A stretch of 49,967 nt of DNA from Bacillota bacterium (GCA_030527285.1 JAUNBC010000008.1:16422-66388); one strand, 5' to 3'; counted from the first letter of the stretch, positions 15,495 to 24,736 are shown. Made by a program: numbers and translations. Notes: generated by a model from the letters alone, not told the origin.

Positions 15495-16646
15495 ATGGAG
15501 AAGATATATTTTGACCACGCGGCCACCAGCTGGCCCAAGCCGCCGCAGGTCCTGGCGGCGATCAACAGCTATTTCACCGATTACGGCGCGAACATCAATC
15601 GCGGCGGTTATCAGGCGGCCTACGGGGCGGCGGAGATCGTCTACGAGACGCGCGAGCGATTAGCGGCGCTGTTCAATTTCCCCGATTGCAAAAATACCGT
15701 CTTTACCGCCAATATCACCGCTGCGCTGAATTTGCTGCTCAAGGGGCTGCTGCGCCCCGGCGATCATCTGCTGACCTCGTCGATGGAGCATAACGCGGTG
15801 ATGCGCCCGCTGCAGCAGCTGGCGCGGCAGGGGGTGGAATTCGATTGCCTTCCCTGCGACGAGCGCGGGCGGCTGCTGCTCGAGCATTTGCCGGCGCTGT
15901 GCCGCCCGCAGACGCGCGCGGTAACGCTGACGCACGCCTCCAACGTTTGCGGCACGCTGATGCCGATAGCGGAGGTGGGGCGCTTCTGCCGCGAGCGCGG
16001 CCTGTTCTTCATCGTTGACAGCGCGCAGACTGCCGGCATTTTCCCCATCGACATGCAGGCGATGTGCATCGACGCGCTGGCCTTCACCGGACACAAGGGG
16101 CTGCTGGGGCCGCAGGGCACCGGCGGCATGATACTCAGCGACGAGTTGGCGGCGCGGCTCGAGCCGCTGATCAGCGGCGGCACCGGCAGCATCTCGCATA
16201 CCGAGGATATACCGGCCTTTTTGCCTGACCGCTTCGAGGCGGGCACGCTCAATCTGCCGGGGCTGTTCGGCCTGCACGCGGCGCTGCGCTATCTGACGGA
16301 GACCGGCCTTGACACGATACGCGAGCGCGAGCTGGCGCTGACCGGCCTGTTCCTGCAAGCGGCGGCGGAGCTGCCGCGGCTGAAGCTGCTCGGCCTGTCG
16401 GGGATCGAGGGACGCGCGCCGGTGGTGGCGCTGCAAACGCCGGAGCATGACGAGGCGGAGATAGCTCAGGGGCTGGCGGAGCGGGGAGTGATGACGCGGG
16501 TCGGCATGCATTGCGCGCCGCGCGCGCATCGCACGCTCGGCAGCTATCCCACGGGCGCGTTGCGCTTCTCCTTCGGCCATACCAACACCGAGGCGGAAAT
16601 AGCTGCCGCCGTCGCGCATTTAGAGAGGTTGACGCATGGATTTTAA
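15495..16646 (+). CDS. Class V aminotransferase, cysteine desulfurase/selenocysteine lyase-like
   Basis: A PLP enzyme of 383 aa in the CsdB-like group of class V aminotransferases. Visible: YFDHAATSWPKPPQV at the start, THASNVCGT near 150, the D-S-A-Q-T-A-G PLP-aspartate block near 174, the Schiff-base lysine in FTGHKGLLGPQGTGG near 195, and a C-terminal GMHCAPRAHRTLGS with the candidate catalytic cysteine. These features fit removal of S or Se from cysteine or selenocysteine. The location beside yedE and a LysR regulator suggests it supplies selenium. It overlaps lysR by 11 nt. A second, divergent paralogue lies at 31217-32365. Confidence 0.9.
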   Translation: MEKIYFDHAATSWPKPPQVLAAINSYFTDYGANINRGGYQAAYGAAEIVYETRERLAALFNFPDCKNTVFTANITAALNLLLKGLLRPGDHLLTSSMEHNAVMRPLQQLARQGVEFDCLPCDERGRLLLEHLPALCRPQTRAVTLTHASNVCGTLMPIAEVGRFCRERGLFFIVDSAQTAGIFPIDMQAMCIDALAFTGHKGLLGPQGTGGMILSDELAARLEPLISGGTGSISHTEDIPAFLPDRFEAGTLNLPGLFGLHAALRYLTETGLDTIRERELALTGLFLQAAAELPRLKLLGLSGIEGRAPVVALQTPEHDEAEIAQGLAERGVMTRVGMHCAPRAHRTLGSYPTGALRFSFGHTNTEAEIAAAVAHLERLTHGF

Positions 16647-17532
16647 GCAGTTGGAGAGCTTTGTCATACTTGTCGAATGCAACAGCTTTACCGAGGCGGC
16701 GCGGCAGCTGTACGTGTCGCAGCCCACGGTCAGCTCCTATATCCACGCGCTGGAGGAGGAGCTGGGCGTCAAGCTGATCGAGCGCACGACCAAGAATATG
16801 TCCGTCACCGAGGACGGGCGGCGGCTCTATGATTATGCTACCAGCATCCTGCGCCTGCGCGCCAAGGCCTGCGAGGAGCTGAACGGCAAGGGCGAGCGCA
16901 TGATCAAGCTGGGCGCGTCGACGATACCGGCCTGCTATATCCTGCCGCAAGCGCTGGCGCTCTATCGCCGCAGCCATCCGCAGCTAATATTCGACGTCTG
17001 GCAGGGCGACAGCCGGCAGGTGATAGACAAGGTCAGCGAGGGCAATCTTGATCTGGGGCTGGTGGGTATGCAGCCGCAAAGCGGCTCTTGCAGCAGCGAG
17101 CCGCTATGCCGCGACGAGTTGGTGCTGGCTACGCCGGCCAACGACTATTACCGCCAATTGCAGGCCGAGCGCGCGCCGCTGGCGCGGCTGCTGCAAGAGC
17201 CGCTGATCATCCGCGAGAGCGGCTCCGGCACCCAGCGCGAGGCCGACGGTATCATCGAACAGCTGGGCTTGAGCGGCATGGCGCTGAACGTCGCCGCCTA
17301 TGTCAATTCGCAGCAGGTGCTGGATCAGCTGCTGCAGCAGGGCGTGGGCGTGGCGCTGCTGTCGCGGCGGGCGGTGCGTCAATTAGCTGCGCTGGGGCAG
17401 GCGCTGATCTTTGAGCTGGACTCGGAAAACCGCTACCGCAATCTGTATCTGCTGTACCAAAAGAAACGGCTGATGACCAAGCAGCTCAAGCACTTCATCA
17501 GCTTCCTCAAAACCATGTACGCCGGCGAATAA
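16636..17532 (+). CDS. LysR family regulator of the selenium cluster
   Basis: A 298-aa LysR-type regulator. The N-terminal winged helix-turn-helix (residues 1-60) reads FKQLESFVILVECNSFTEAA with RQLYVSQPTVSSYIHALEEELG as recognition region; residues 90-290 form the periplasmic-binding-like effector domain, starting KLGASTIPACYILPQAL. Its start codon lies inside the aminotransferase gene (11-nt overlap), preceded by GAGAGG, so the two are one operon. Such genes next to yedE are recognised as selenium metabolism-associated LysR regulators. The ligand is unknown. Confidence 0.92.
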   Translation: MDFKQLESFVILVECNSFTEAARQLYVSQPTVSSYIHALEEELGVKLIERTTKNMSVTEDGRRLYDYATSILRLRAKACEELNGKGERMIKLGASTIPACYILPQALALYRRSHPQLIFDVWQGDSRQVIDKVSEGNLDLGLVGMQPQSGSCSSEPLCRDELVLATPANDYYRQLQAERAPLARLLQEPLIIRESGSGTQREADGIIEQLGLSGMALNVAAYVNSQQVLDQLLQQGVGVALLSRRAVRQLAALGQALIFELDSENRYRNLYLLYQKKRLMTKQLKHFISFLKTMYAGE

Positions 17533-17600
17533 GCAGGATTACAGGCTGTAAAGCCATCGAAGCTCCGCCGCCGGTTCCCGCCCACAAAAACGCGCATGAA

Positions 17601-17626
17601 AAAACGGACGCATAAGCGTCCGTTTT
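17601..17626 (+). terminator. Intrinsic terminator after lysR
   Basis: AAAACGGACGC (17601-17611), ATAA loop, GCGTCCGTTTT (17616-17626); on the minus strand it can also serve the mrp operon, which ends at 17654. Confidence 0.9.
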
Positions 17627-17653
17627 ATTATGCCGTATCAACGCGCTGGGGCG

Positions 17654-18010
17654 TTAATCGCCGCGCTTCCAATCATCCTGCACGCTCTCCTCCCACATAT
17701 CGACGCCGGCGCGATAGGCGTTCTTCGACAGCATATGCGCGCCCACCGGCGCGGTCAGCAGGATAAAGAATATCACCAGCAGCTCGCGGCTGTAAAAGAA
17801 ACCCTCATGCCCGCCGGCGGTGGCAAAAAACAGTATCGACGCGACCATCACCAGCATGATGCCGAGCGTCGGCCCCTTGGTGGTGGCGTGCATGCGGCAG
17901 TAAACGTCGGGAAAGCGGATCAGCCCGAGTATGCCGGCAAAGATGAAGAAGCTGCCGCCCAAGATGAAAATGCAGATCAGTACGCTAAGAATTATCTCTG
18001 TCAATGACAT
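17654..18010 (-). CDS. mrpG: Mrp Na+/H+ antiporter subunit G
   Basis: A 118-aa membrane protein with three helices; the conserved GILGLIRFPDVYCRMHATTK (residues 26-45) is diagnostic for MnhG/MrpG. It is the last gene of the seven-gene mrp operon and overlaps mrpF by 26 nt, an unusually long overlap. AGGAGG precedes its ATG inside mrpF. Confidence 0.96.
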   Translation of the reverse strand: MSLTEIILSVLICIFILGGSFFIFAGILGLIRFPDVYCRMHATTKGPTLGIMLVMVASILFFATAGGHEGFFYSRELLVIFFILLTAPVGAHMLSKNAYRAGVDMWEESVQDDWKRGD

Positions 18011-18287
18011 CGCCGCCGCCTCCTATGAATTTCGCTACTACGATCAGCGCCAGGAAACCGAGTATGGCGATCACCAGCACCGCGTTCAGATAATCGAGAG
18101 TGTTCAGCTTCAGCGAGTAAATGCTGATCGCCGCCATTACGCAGGTGCCGAGCGCGTCCGAAGCCACCGCGCGGTCGGCGGCGGAAGGCCCCTTGATGAT
18201 ACGATACAGGCACATCAGCACGCTGATCGCCATGATGCCGAGCGCGATATCCAGCACTACGGTCGGCACGATCCCGCTCATGCTCAT
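17985..18287 (-). CDS. mrpF: Mrp Na+/H+ antiporter subunit F
   Basis: A 100-aa three-helix membrane protein. RIIKGPSAADRAVASDALG (residues 29-47) is the MrpF/MnhF signature, including the P-x3-DR-x3-D motif. Its ATG overlaps the mrpE stop (ATGA). GGGAGG ribosome site upstream. Confidence 0.96.
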   Translation of the reverse strand: MSMSGIVPTVVLDIALGIMAISVLMCLYRIIKGPSAADRAVASDALGTCVMAAISIYSLKLNTLDYLNAVLVIAILGFLALIVVAKFIGGGGDVIDRDNS

Positions 18288-18772
18288 TCAAACACCTCCC
18301 GTATATGCTGCTCAAAGCTCTTCTCGATACCGGCGCAGATCGCGTCCGCGTCCTCGATCACCAGCGTGTGTATATACAGCGCCGAGTGATCCTCCGCCAC
18401 CTCGACGGTCATCGTGCCGGGGGTGAGGGTGATCATATTCGCCAGCAGCGTGATCTCGGCGTCGCTTTCCAGATAAATGTCCATCTTGATGATGCCGGGC
18501 TTGATCTTGAGCTGCGGCTGGAACACCTGATACAACACCTGGCAGCAAGCCTTTATCAGCTCCCAGAAGAAGATCAGCAGCAGCTGAAACGCCAGAAACA
18601 GCCTGCGCATATAGAAGCGGTTGCGCATTATCAGCGTGTTCAGCAAATAGATCAGCAGCGCGCCGACAATATACCCGGACACGAAGTCCTGTATCGTATA
18701 AGACGTATGCAGCATCGTCCAGATGAAGGCGAGGAGGATGTTGAGGCCTATTTGCGTACCGGCACGACTCAT
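18284..18772 (-). CDS. mrpE: Mrp Na+/H+ antiporter subunit E
   Basis: A 162-aa protein with N-terminal membrane helices and a cytoplasmic domain. The block ITLLANMITLTPGTMTVEV (near residues 106-124) and LYIHTLVIED are typical of MrpE/MnhE. AAGGAG lies upstream. It begins 42 nt after mrpD and overlaps mrpF by 4 nt. Confidence 0.96.
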   Translation of the reverse strand: MSRAGTQIGLNILLAFIWTMLHTSYTIQDFVSGYIVGALLIYLLNTLIMRNRFYMRRLFLAFQLLLIFFWELIKACCQVLYQVFQPQLKIKPGIIKMDIYLESDAEITLLANMITLTPGTMTVEVAEDHSALYIHTLVIEDADAICAGIEKSFEQHIREVFE

Positions 18773-18814
18773 ACTATGCTCCTTAGAAATATAGGTTTCA
18801 GCAACAGGCGGCGG

Positions 18815-20305
18815 CTATCCCAATACCGCGGTGATATAGATGCTCGGGTCCTTGAGCTGCGCGGCGGCGGTCATGATCAGGTCTATCACCGCTTCGGCGC
18901 ATACGCCCATGGCGATGGACAGGCAGACCAGCGCCAGCGCCGGCGGCAGCATTTTCAGATAATTTATCTCTCGCGCCTTGGCCAGCACCGGCTTTTCCGC
19001 GCCCCAATAGCAGTAGATGAATATCTTCATCATCGAGAACAGCGTGAGGAAGCCGACAGCCAGCGTAAAGAACATCGCTACATAGCTGGAGATATCCGCC
19101 GCGCCCTGCAGCATCAGATACTTGGCGAAGAAGCCGGAGAAGGGCGGTACGCCGGCGAGGCTGATGCCGCCAAGGAAAAAGCCCCAGCCCAGCCACGGAT
19201 AGCGATGCAGCAGGCCGCCCATTTGCTTGAGCTCATTGGTGCCGGTGATCTTCTCCGTAACGCCGGCGAAGAGGAACAGGCTGCTCTTGACCACGATATT
19301 ATGCACCATGAAATAGATGGCGGCGGCTATCGACACCACCGAATTCAAGGCCAGACCCATGAGCATATAGCCGACCTGCGAGATGATATGATAGGAGAGG
19401 ATGCGCTTATAGTTATATTGGGCGATAGCGCCAAGACCGCCGAACACCATGGTGGCGATACCCAGTATCAGCAGCAGCGTATGCGTAAACTCGGTATCGC
19501 CGACAAAGATCAGCGTAAAGGTGCGGATCAGACAATAAACGCCGACCTTGGTCAGCAGGCCGCCGAACAGCGCCGACACGGCGGCGGGCGGCTCGGTATA
19601 GGATTGCGGCAGCCAGAAATAAAGCGGGAATATCGCGGCCTTGGAGCCGAAGACGACGATGAAGATCACCGCGATCAGCGTCACCAGACCCTGATTTTCC
19701 ACCTGCGGCAGCTTGACCGCCAGATCGGCCATATTCAGCGTACCGGCCACGCCGTACAGCAGACCCAGTCCGACCAGGAAGAAGGTCGAGGCCAGCACGT
19801 TCAGCAGCACATATTTATAAGTCTCGCGCAGCTGTCCGCGCTCCGAGCCCAGCACCAGCAGCACATAAGAGCTGAGCAGCAAGATCTCGAACCACACGTA
19901 GAGATTGAAAATATCGCCGGTGATGAAAGCGCCGTTGCAGCCGACCAGCAGCATCTGGATGAGGAAATAGTAGAAATGCCGCTCGCGCCCCTCGTCGATG
20001 GTGCGGAAGGAGTAGAATACCACCACCGCGCCGATGATCGCCGACATCAGCACCATGATCGCCGACAGCGTATCCGCGACCATGATGATGCCAAACGGCG
20101 GCACCCAGTTGGACGCCCAGAACACCAGCACGCCCTCGGCGCGCACCAGCGCCAGCAGGTGTATGGCATTAGCCAGCGCCAGCAGCACCGAGATGGCCGA
20201 CAGCCAGCGCTGCAGCTTGAGCTGGCGGTATGTAAATATCAGCAGTATAGCCGTCAGCCACGGTATCAGCTGCGGCGATAATACCCAGTTAGTGCTGGCT
20301 GCCAT
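18815..20305 (-). CDS. mrpD: Mrp Na+/H+ antiporter subunit D
   Basis: A 496-aa, roughly 14-helix subunit homologous to the antiporter-like NuoM/N subunits of complex I. Visible are WFEILLLSSYVLLVLGSERGQ near residue 136 (with the TM5 glutamate), K in FGSKAAIFPLYFWLPQSYTEPPAA cut short here as GSKAAIFPLYFWLPQ near 222, and H/K residues in the later helices. It overlaps mrpC by 17 nt. Together with MrpA it forms the proton- and sodium-translocating core of the complex. Confidence 0.97.
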   Translation of the reverse strand: MAASTNWVLSPQLIPWLTAILLIFTYRQLKLQRWLSAISVLLALANAIHLLALVRAEGVLVFWASNWVPPFGIIMVADTLSAIMVLMSAIIGAVVVFYSFRTIDEGRERHFYYFLIQMLLVGCNGAFITGDIFNLYVWFEILLLSSYVLLVLGSERGQLRETYKYVLLNVLASTFFLVGLGLLYGVAGTLNMADLAVKLPQVENQGLVTLIAVIFIVVFGSKAAIFPLYFWLPQSYTEPPAAVSALFGGLLTKVGVYCLIRTFTLIFVGDTEFTHTLLLILGIATMVFGGLGAIAQYNYKRILSYHIISQVGYMLMGLALNSVVSIAAAIYFMVHNIVVKSSLFLFAGVTEKITGTNELKQMGGLLHRYPWLGWGFFLGGISLAGVPPFSGFFAKYLMLQGAADISSYVAMFFTLAVGFLTLFSMMKIFIYCYWGAEKPVLAKAREINYLKMLPPALALVCLSIAMGVCAEAVIDLIMTAAAQLKDPSIYITAVLG

Positions 20306-20648
20306 GCCGTTCCTCCGCTGAGATGAAGTCGTTGGTATCGTCGCTGTCCAGGCTCTGATAGGCGCGGTAGGACAACACGATGATAAAAGCGGTCACGCCG
20401 AAGCCGATGACGATAGCGGTCAGTATCAGCGCCTGCGGCAGCGGATCGACGTATGCGGCGCTGTCCAGCGCGCCGCCCAATATCGGGCCGACGCCGCGCT
20501 TGAGCTTGCCCATGGTGATCAGCAGCAGCAGCGTACCATGCGAGACCAGACAAGTGCCGATCAACACGCGCAGCAGCGTGCGGCTGAGCATTAAATAGGT
20601 GCCGGCGGCAAATAATACCCCGATCGTGATCGCCATCAAAAATTCCAT
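20289..20648 (-). CDS. mrpC: Mrp Na+/H+ antiporter subunit C
   Basis: A 119-aa three-helix NuoK-like subunit. It shows the NuoK/MrpC pattern with IGTCLVSHGTLLLLI near residues 30-44 and DPLPQALILTAIVIGFGVTA near 67-86. AGAGGAAGG precedes the ATG. The C-terminal tail is hydrophilic. Confidence 0.96.
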   Translation of the reverse strand: MEFLMAITIGVLFAAGTYLMLSRTLLRVLIGTCLVSHGTLLLLITMGKLKRGVGPILGGALDSAAYVDPLPQALILTAIVIGFGVTAFIIVLSYRAYQSLDSDDTNDFISAEERHGSQH

Positions 20649-20678
20649 ATGCCTTCCTCTGTCAACAAAAATACTCTA

Positions 20679-21398
20679 TTATTTGTCGAGCGATATATCG
20701 TCCGTCGCTACTTCCTTGGCTTCTTCGATAATGTCGATGGTCTGCTCGCGGCTGCCCGATTCGCCGATGGCGGTGATGATCGTCACGCAGCCGCCGGTCA
20801 CGACGAGGAACACGCCGAAATCGAAAATGGTGGCGGTGGCCAGCTCTATATCGCCGAAGAAGGGCAGCGACACATGCTGGAAGGTATGCGTAAGGAAGGG
20901 ATCGCCGAAGAACATCCCGCCGAGTCCGCAGCCCAGCGCGAATAACAGGCCAATGCCGATCAGATATTTGAAATCAAAGCGCAGCGTCTGCTTGATGAAT
21001 TTGGAGCCCTGCGATACGTACATCAGCACCACTACCGCCGCCATCATCAGTCCGGCGATGAAGCCGCCGCCCGGCGCGTTATGCCCGTTCCAGAACAGAT
21101 ACAGCGCAAAGGCGAGAATGATATAGATGACCCACGATACGACGGTGGTAAGGATGAGGTTGCCGGTATAGCGCGCCAGCGAGGTAATGGCCTCCTCGCC
21201 GTCCTCCAGCACCTGATGCCGCTCGGTATAGGCGTCGATATGATGATACTTGCCGGTATAGGGCTGCGGAGCGGATGGCGTGGGGATGACAAAGTCGTCG
21301 ATGATCTCGTCATAGGCGTCCTCATTGAAGAAGCGCGCCGCTTCATAAGCGCTCTCCTTATGCTCCTGCTCCTCGGGCAATTTTCTGTCATCAGTCAT
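20679..21398 (-). CDS. mrpB: Mrp Na+/H+ antiporter subunit B with long N-terminal extension
   Basis: A 239-aa subunit. Residues 85-220 are the four-helix MnhB domain, with NGHNAPGGGFIAGLMMAA near 105 as signature. The first 80 residues are an acidic, soluble extension (EEQEHKESAYEAARFFNED and more), absent from standalone MrpB proteins of about 140 aa. The ATG at 21398 is chosen because AGGAG lies 5 nt upstream; the GTG at 21410 has no site. It overlaps mrpA by 8 nt. The role of the extension is unknown. Confidence 0.92.
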   Translation of the reverse strand: MTDDRKLPEEQEHKESAYEAARFFNEDAYDEIIDDFVIPTPSAPQPYTGKYHHIDAYTERHQVLEDGEEAITSLARYTGNLILTTVVSWVIYIILAFALYLFWNGHNAPGGGFIAGLMMAAVVVLMYVSQGSKFIKQTLRFDFKYLIGIGLLFALGCGLGGMFFGDPFLTHTFQHVSLPFFGDIELATATIFDFGVFLVVTGGCVTIITAIGESGSREQTIDIIEEAKEVATDDISLDK

Positions 21399-23763
21399 GC
21401 TGCTCCTCACCCCCCTCCAACAGCCGCGGCTCGGGCTTGACGATCAGCGAGATCAACACATATACGCCGATCGCCGCCAGCGCGATCACCGAGATCTCGC
21501 CCGCGGTATCAAGGCCACGGAAATCGACCAGTATCACGTTGACGATATTATTACCGCCGCCCAAAATCTTGGCGTTTTGGATATAGTAATCGGCGATGGT
21601 CTGATACATCTTGTTGCTGTGTCCGACCATCACGATCAAAGTCACCGTCAGACCCACGGCCACCGAGATCACGAGATTGACGATATTATGCGCGCGCGGC
21701 GCCGGTTTATCCTTGAACAGCTTGGGCAGATAGCGGAAGGCGAGAAAGAACAGCACCAGCGATACCGTCTCTACCAGCAGCTGCGTCAGCGCCAGATCGG
21801 GGGCGCGGAAAATGACGAAGAAGAAGGATACCGAATAGCCGATCATGCCAAGGGCGAAGATGGCCGGGATGCGCCGGTCAAAGCGGCAGATGGCGATAGC
21901 CGAAACGATGATCACCACCGCCCACAGTATCTCAAACGGCGAGATCGGCGCCAGGTCGTCGAAGCTGATCACCAGCGCGCCGCGCAGCAGCATCACGCCG
22001 AGCACGACCAGCACGAAGGCCAGCGAGGAAAAGGCCATATAGTCGCGCAGCCGGCCGGTCATATGCGTATTGATCAGCCGCTCGCCGCCATGCGCCAGAT
22101 GATTTTTGGGGATGAGCCAGTCGTATATATCATTGGACGAGATCAGCTTGGGCATACGGCTGATCGCGGCCTTCCATTTGTCGAAATTGAGATAGATCAG
22201 CGTACCCGCGCCGATAATGATCAGCGTGCATATCAGCGGCAGGTTGAAGCCATGCCAAAAGGCGATATGCAGATGCGCCGCCTCGCCGCTGACCGCAAGG
22301 ATGGCCGGAGCGAGCAAATTCTCGGCGAACCAATTGGGGAAGACGGCGATCACCAGCGTCAGCGAAACGAGGATGCCGGTGGGCACGAGCATCATTTTCT
22401 CCGGCTCATGCGGATGATGCGGCAGGTCATGCGGCACGTCGCCGACGATGAACACGCGGAACAGGATCACGCAACAGTAGACGAAGGTGAAGACCGAGCC
22501 GATGACGGCGATGGCCGGGAACAGCCACGCCGCGCCGCCGAGGAAGGCGAGATTGCCGTTGACCACCTCGAGCGAGCTTTCGAGGAACATCTCCTTGGAA
22601 AGGAAGCCGTTGAACGGCGGCAGGCCTGCCATCGCCGCCGCGCCCATAGCTGCGAATACGGCGGTGACCGGCATTACCTTAGCCAGACCGGACAGACGGC
22701 GGATATCGCGCGTGCCGGTGGCATGATCGACCATGCCGGTAACGAGGAACAGGCTGCCCTTGAACGCGGAATGATTGAGCAGATGGAACAGCGCCGCGGC
22801 AAACGCCGCCTGCGAGCCGTAGCCGACCAGCGCGATGATCAGGCCGAGCTGGCTGATCGTCGAATTAGCCAGTATCGCCTTGAGATCGTTCATCTTCATC
22901 GCGCGGTAGGAGCCCCAGATCAGCGAGCCGATGCCCACGCCGGAGACGATGCCGAACCACAGCGCGGTATCGCCTAATATTTGCGTCATCACCGCCAGCA
23001 GATAAATGCCGGCCTTGACCATGGTGGCGCTATGCAGGTAGCAGGAAATGGGCGTGGGCGCTTCCATAGCGTCGGGCAGCCAGATATGGAACGGTATCTG
23101 CGCGCTCTTGGTGAACGCGCCGAGCAATATCAGCAGCACTATCCATACGTACAGCGGCGAGGCCTTGATCGCCGGAGCGGCGGCCAGCACCGCCGGCAGC
23201 TCGAAGCTGCCCGCGATATTGCCCATCAGCACAAAGGCGGCGAACATGGCAAAGCCGCCGATCACGGTGATGAACAGCGACTTTTGCGCGCCGTAGCGCG
23301 GCCGCTCCTGCTCATACCAAAAGCCGATCAGCAGGAAGCTGGAGAAGGAGGTCAGCTCCCAAAACAGATACATCATCATCAAATTGGCGGAGGTGACCAC
23401 GCCGATCATCGCGCCCATAAAGATGAGGATGAAACAGTAAAAATTATTCAGCCGCTCCTTATGCGAGAGATAGCCGATCGAATACCAAAAGACGATCATC
23501 CCCACGCCGGAGATCAGCAGCGCGAACAGCAGGCCGAGGCCGTTGACGCTGAACGAAAGATTGATGCCAAAGGAAGGCAGCCATTGATAGAAGAAGCTGG
23601 GGCCCGAGCCGGCGCGCACATTGGCGATCTGCGTAAAAAAGTACCCGAAAACCAACACCGGCATCGGTAATGCGAACCAGCCGATCTTGTTTCCGAGATA
23701 CTTGCCAAAAAACGCCAATATGATCGCCAGTACGAATGGCGCAGCAACGACGACGAACAGCAT
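21391..23763 (-). CDS. mrpA: Mrp Na+/H+ antiporter subunit A
   Basis: A 790-aa membrane subunit, the largest of the complex, with a NuoL-like core (about residues 1-500) and C-terminal MbhD/MbhE-like domains (VIFRAPDLALTQLLVETVSLVLF near residue 660, given here in part as RAPDLALTQLLVETVSL; DFRGLDTAGEISV near 745). The core contains MMYLFWELTSFSSFLLIGFW-type TM5 glutamate near 137 and TKSAQIPFHIWLPDAMEAPT near 222. The ATG at 23763 is preferred because GGGAGGAG lies just upstream; the earlier ATG at 23775 lacks a site. Order A-B-C-D-E-F-G is complete, encoding a full group-1 Mrp complex for sodium export and pH homeostasis. Confidence 0.97.
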   Translation of the reverse strand: MLFVVVAAPFVLAIILAFFGKYLGNKIGWFALPMPVLVFGYFFTQIANVRAGSGPSFFYQWLPSFGINLSFSVNGLGLLFALLISGVGMIVFWYSIGYLSHKERLNNFYCFILIFMGAMIGVVTSANLMMMYLFWELTSFSSFLLIGFWYEQERPRYGAQKSLFITVIGGFAMFAAFVLMGNIAGSFELPAVLAAAPAIKASPLYVWIVLLILLGAFTKSAQIPFHIWLPDAMEAPTPISCYLHSATMVKAGIYLLAVMTQILGDTALWFGIVSGVGIGSLIWGSYRAMKMNDLKAILANSTISQLGLIIALVGYGSQAAFAAALFHLLNHSAFKGSLFLVTGMVDHATGTRDIRRLSGLAKVMPVTAVFAAMGAAAMAGLPPFNGFLSKEMFLESSLEVVNGNLAFLGGAAWLFPAIAVIGSVFTFVYCCVILFRVFIVGDVPHDLPHHPHEPEKMMLVPTGILVSLTLVIAVFPNWFAENLLAPAILAVSGEAAHLHIAFWHGFNLPLICTLIIIGAGTLIYLNFDKWKAAISRMPKLISSNDIYDWLIPKNHLAHGGERLINTHMTGRLRDYMAFSSLAFVLVVLGVMLLRGALVISFDDLAPISPFEILWAVVIIVSAIAICRFDRRIPAIFALGMIGYSVSFFFVIFRAPDLALTQLLVETVSLVLFFLAFRYLPKLFKDKPAPRAHNIVNLVISVAVGLTVTLIVMVGHSNKMYQTIADYYIQNAKILGGGNNIVNVILVDFRGLDTAGEISVIALAAIGVYVLISLIVKPEPRLLEGGEEQHD

Positions 23764-23797
23764 AGCTCCTCCCATGATGCCAAATTCCTACAATTAC

Positions 23798-23826
23798 ATT
23801 ATACGCAAACCGGCGGAGCAAGTCAA
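23798..23826 (-). promoter_or_regulatory. Promoter of the mrp operon
   Basis: Minus strand TTGACT (23826-23821), 17-bp spacer, TATAAT (23803-23798), 35 nt before mrpA. Confidence 0.8.
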
Positions 23827-23878
23827 GCGAATTATCAGAAAATAGTAGTGGATTGCAAAAATTTGCCTCCGGCGGCAG

Positions 23879-24736
23879 TTACCGCGAACCTTGCTTGCCG
23901 TAATATATCACCCCGTCCCGCAGCTCCAAGCCGCGGCGATGATACAGCTCCTCCAGCGTGACGAATTCCCAGCCGCGCTCCAGCAGGGTATCCACGGCCT
24001 GCGCCACGCCCTGCGCGGTGCTGGGGTACAGGTCATGGCAGATGACGATAGCGCCGTCGGCGGCGTGATCGACGATATGCCGCGCCACGCGGTCAGCGTC
24101 GCGGTACTGCCAATCGCGCGGGTCGATGCTCCACATCATCACCGGGCGGCCGATCATCTCGGCGACGTCGTCATTGATCGCGCCGTAGGGCGGGCGCACA
24201 TACAGCGGCGTTACGCCGCAGGCGGCGAGGATCTGCTGATCGGTGCGCTGCAGCTCCTCGCTCAGCTGCCGCTCGTCCATGCGCGTGAACTTATAGCGAT
24301 GATCCCAGCCGTGGCTGCATATCTGATGCCCTTCCGCCGCCGCGCGCATCACCGTCTCCGGATAGGCGGCGGCGTTGACGCCGAGCATGAAAAAGGTCGC
24401 CTTGACCCCGCGCTGATACAAAAGATCGAGCAATAGCGGCGTCACCGTCTCCGAGGGGCCGTCGTCAAAGGTCAGCGCCAGACAGGGCGCGGGCGGATGC
24501 GCGGCGGCATAAGCGTCGCGCGCGGCCATATCGGCGGCGGCCTGACGGGCGGCCTGCTCGAGCAATAGCTGCCGCTGATGCAGCTGCGGCAGATCGGCGG
24601 CGAATTCGGCAGGCTCCGCAGGCGCGGCCGGCCCCGCCAACGCTACCGTTGCCGTGTGGCCAAACGCCCAAAAACATATGACCGCCATATACCAGCCGAT
24701 AACGATGGCCGCCGCCAATCTCCGCTTGAACATCAT
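23879..24736 (-). CDS. Membrane-anchored polysaccharide deacetylase
   Basis: A 285-aa extracytoplasmic carbohydrate esterase 4 protein. An uncleaved-looking N-terminal anchor (about residues 8-32) is followed by an Ala/Glu-rich linker and the NodB domain from about 85. Motifs: TFDDGP (metal Asp and catalytic base), SHGWDH (metal His pair), RPPYG, W-S-I-D-P-R-D-W, and ICHDLY with the catalytic His. All catalytic elements are present. Likely substrate is peptidoglycan or another N-acetylated polymer. GAGGA lies a few nt before tandem ATGs; the second (24733) is an equally good start. Confidence 0.92.
   Translation of the reverse strand: MMFKRRLAAAIVIGWYMAVICFWAFGHTATVALAGPAAPAEPAEFAADLPQLHQRQLLLEQAARQAAADMAARDAYAAAHPPAPCLALTFDDGPSETVTPLLLDLLYQRGVKATFFMLGVNAAAYPETVMRAAAEGHQICSHGWDHRYKFTRMDERQLSEELQRTDQQILAACGVTPLYVRPPYGAINDDVAEMIGRPVMMWSIDPRDWQYRDADRVARHIVDHAADGAIVICHDLYPSTAQGVAQAVDTLLERGWEFVTLEELYHRRGLELRDGVIYYGKQGSR

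Noticed and set aside
18305..20281. A 658-codon open frame on the plus strand opposite mrpE and mrpD
   Set aside because: The opposite strand encodes clear Mrp subunits with operon overlaps. The long frame results from GC-rich codon use and shows only low-complexity H/Q/R/D-rich sequence.
21397..22977. A 526-codon open frame opposite mrpA
   Set aside because: Same reason: an antisense shadow of a well-conserved gene, with no ribosome site and biased composition.
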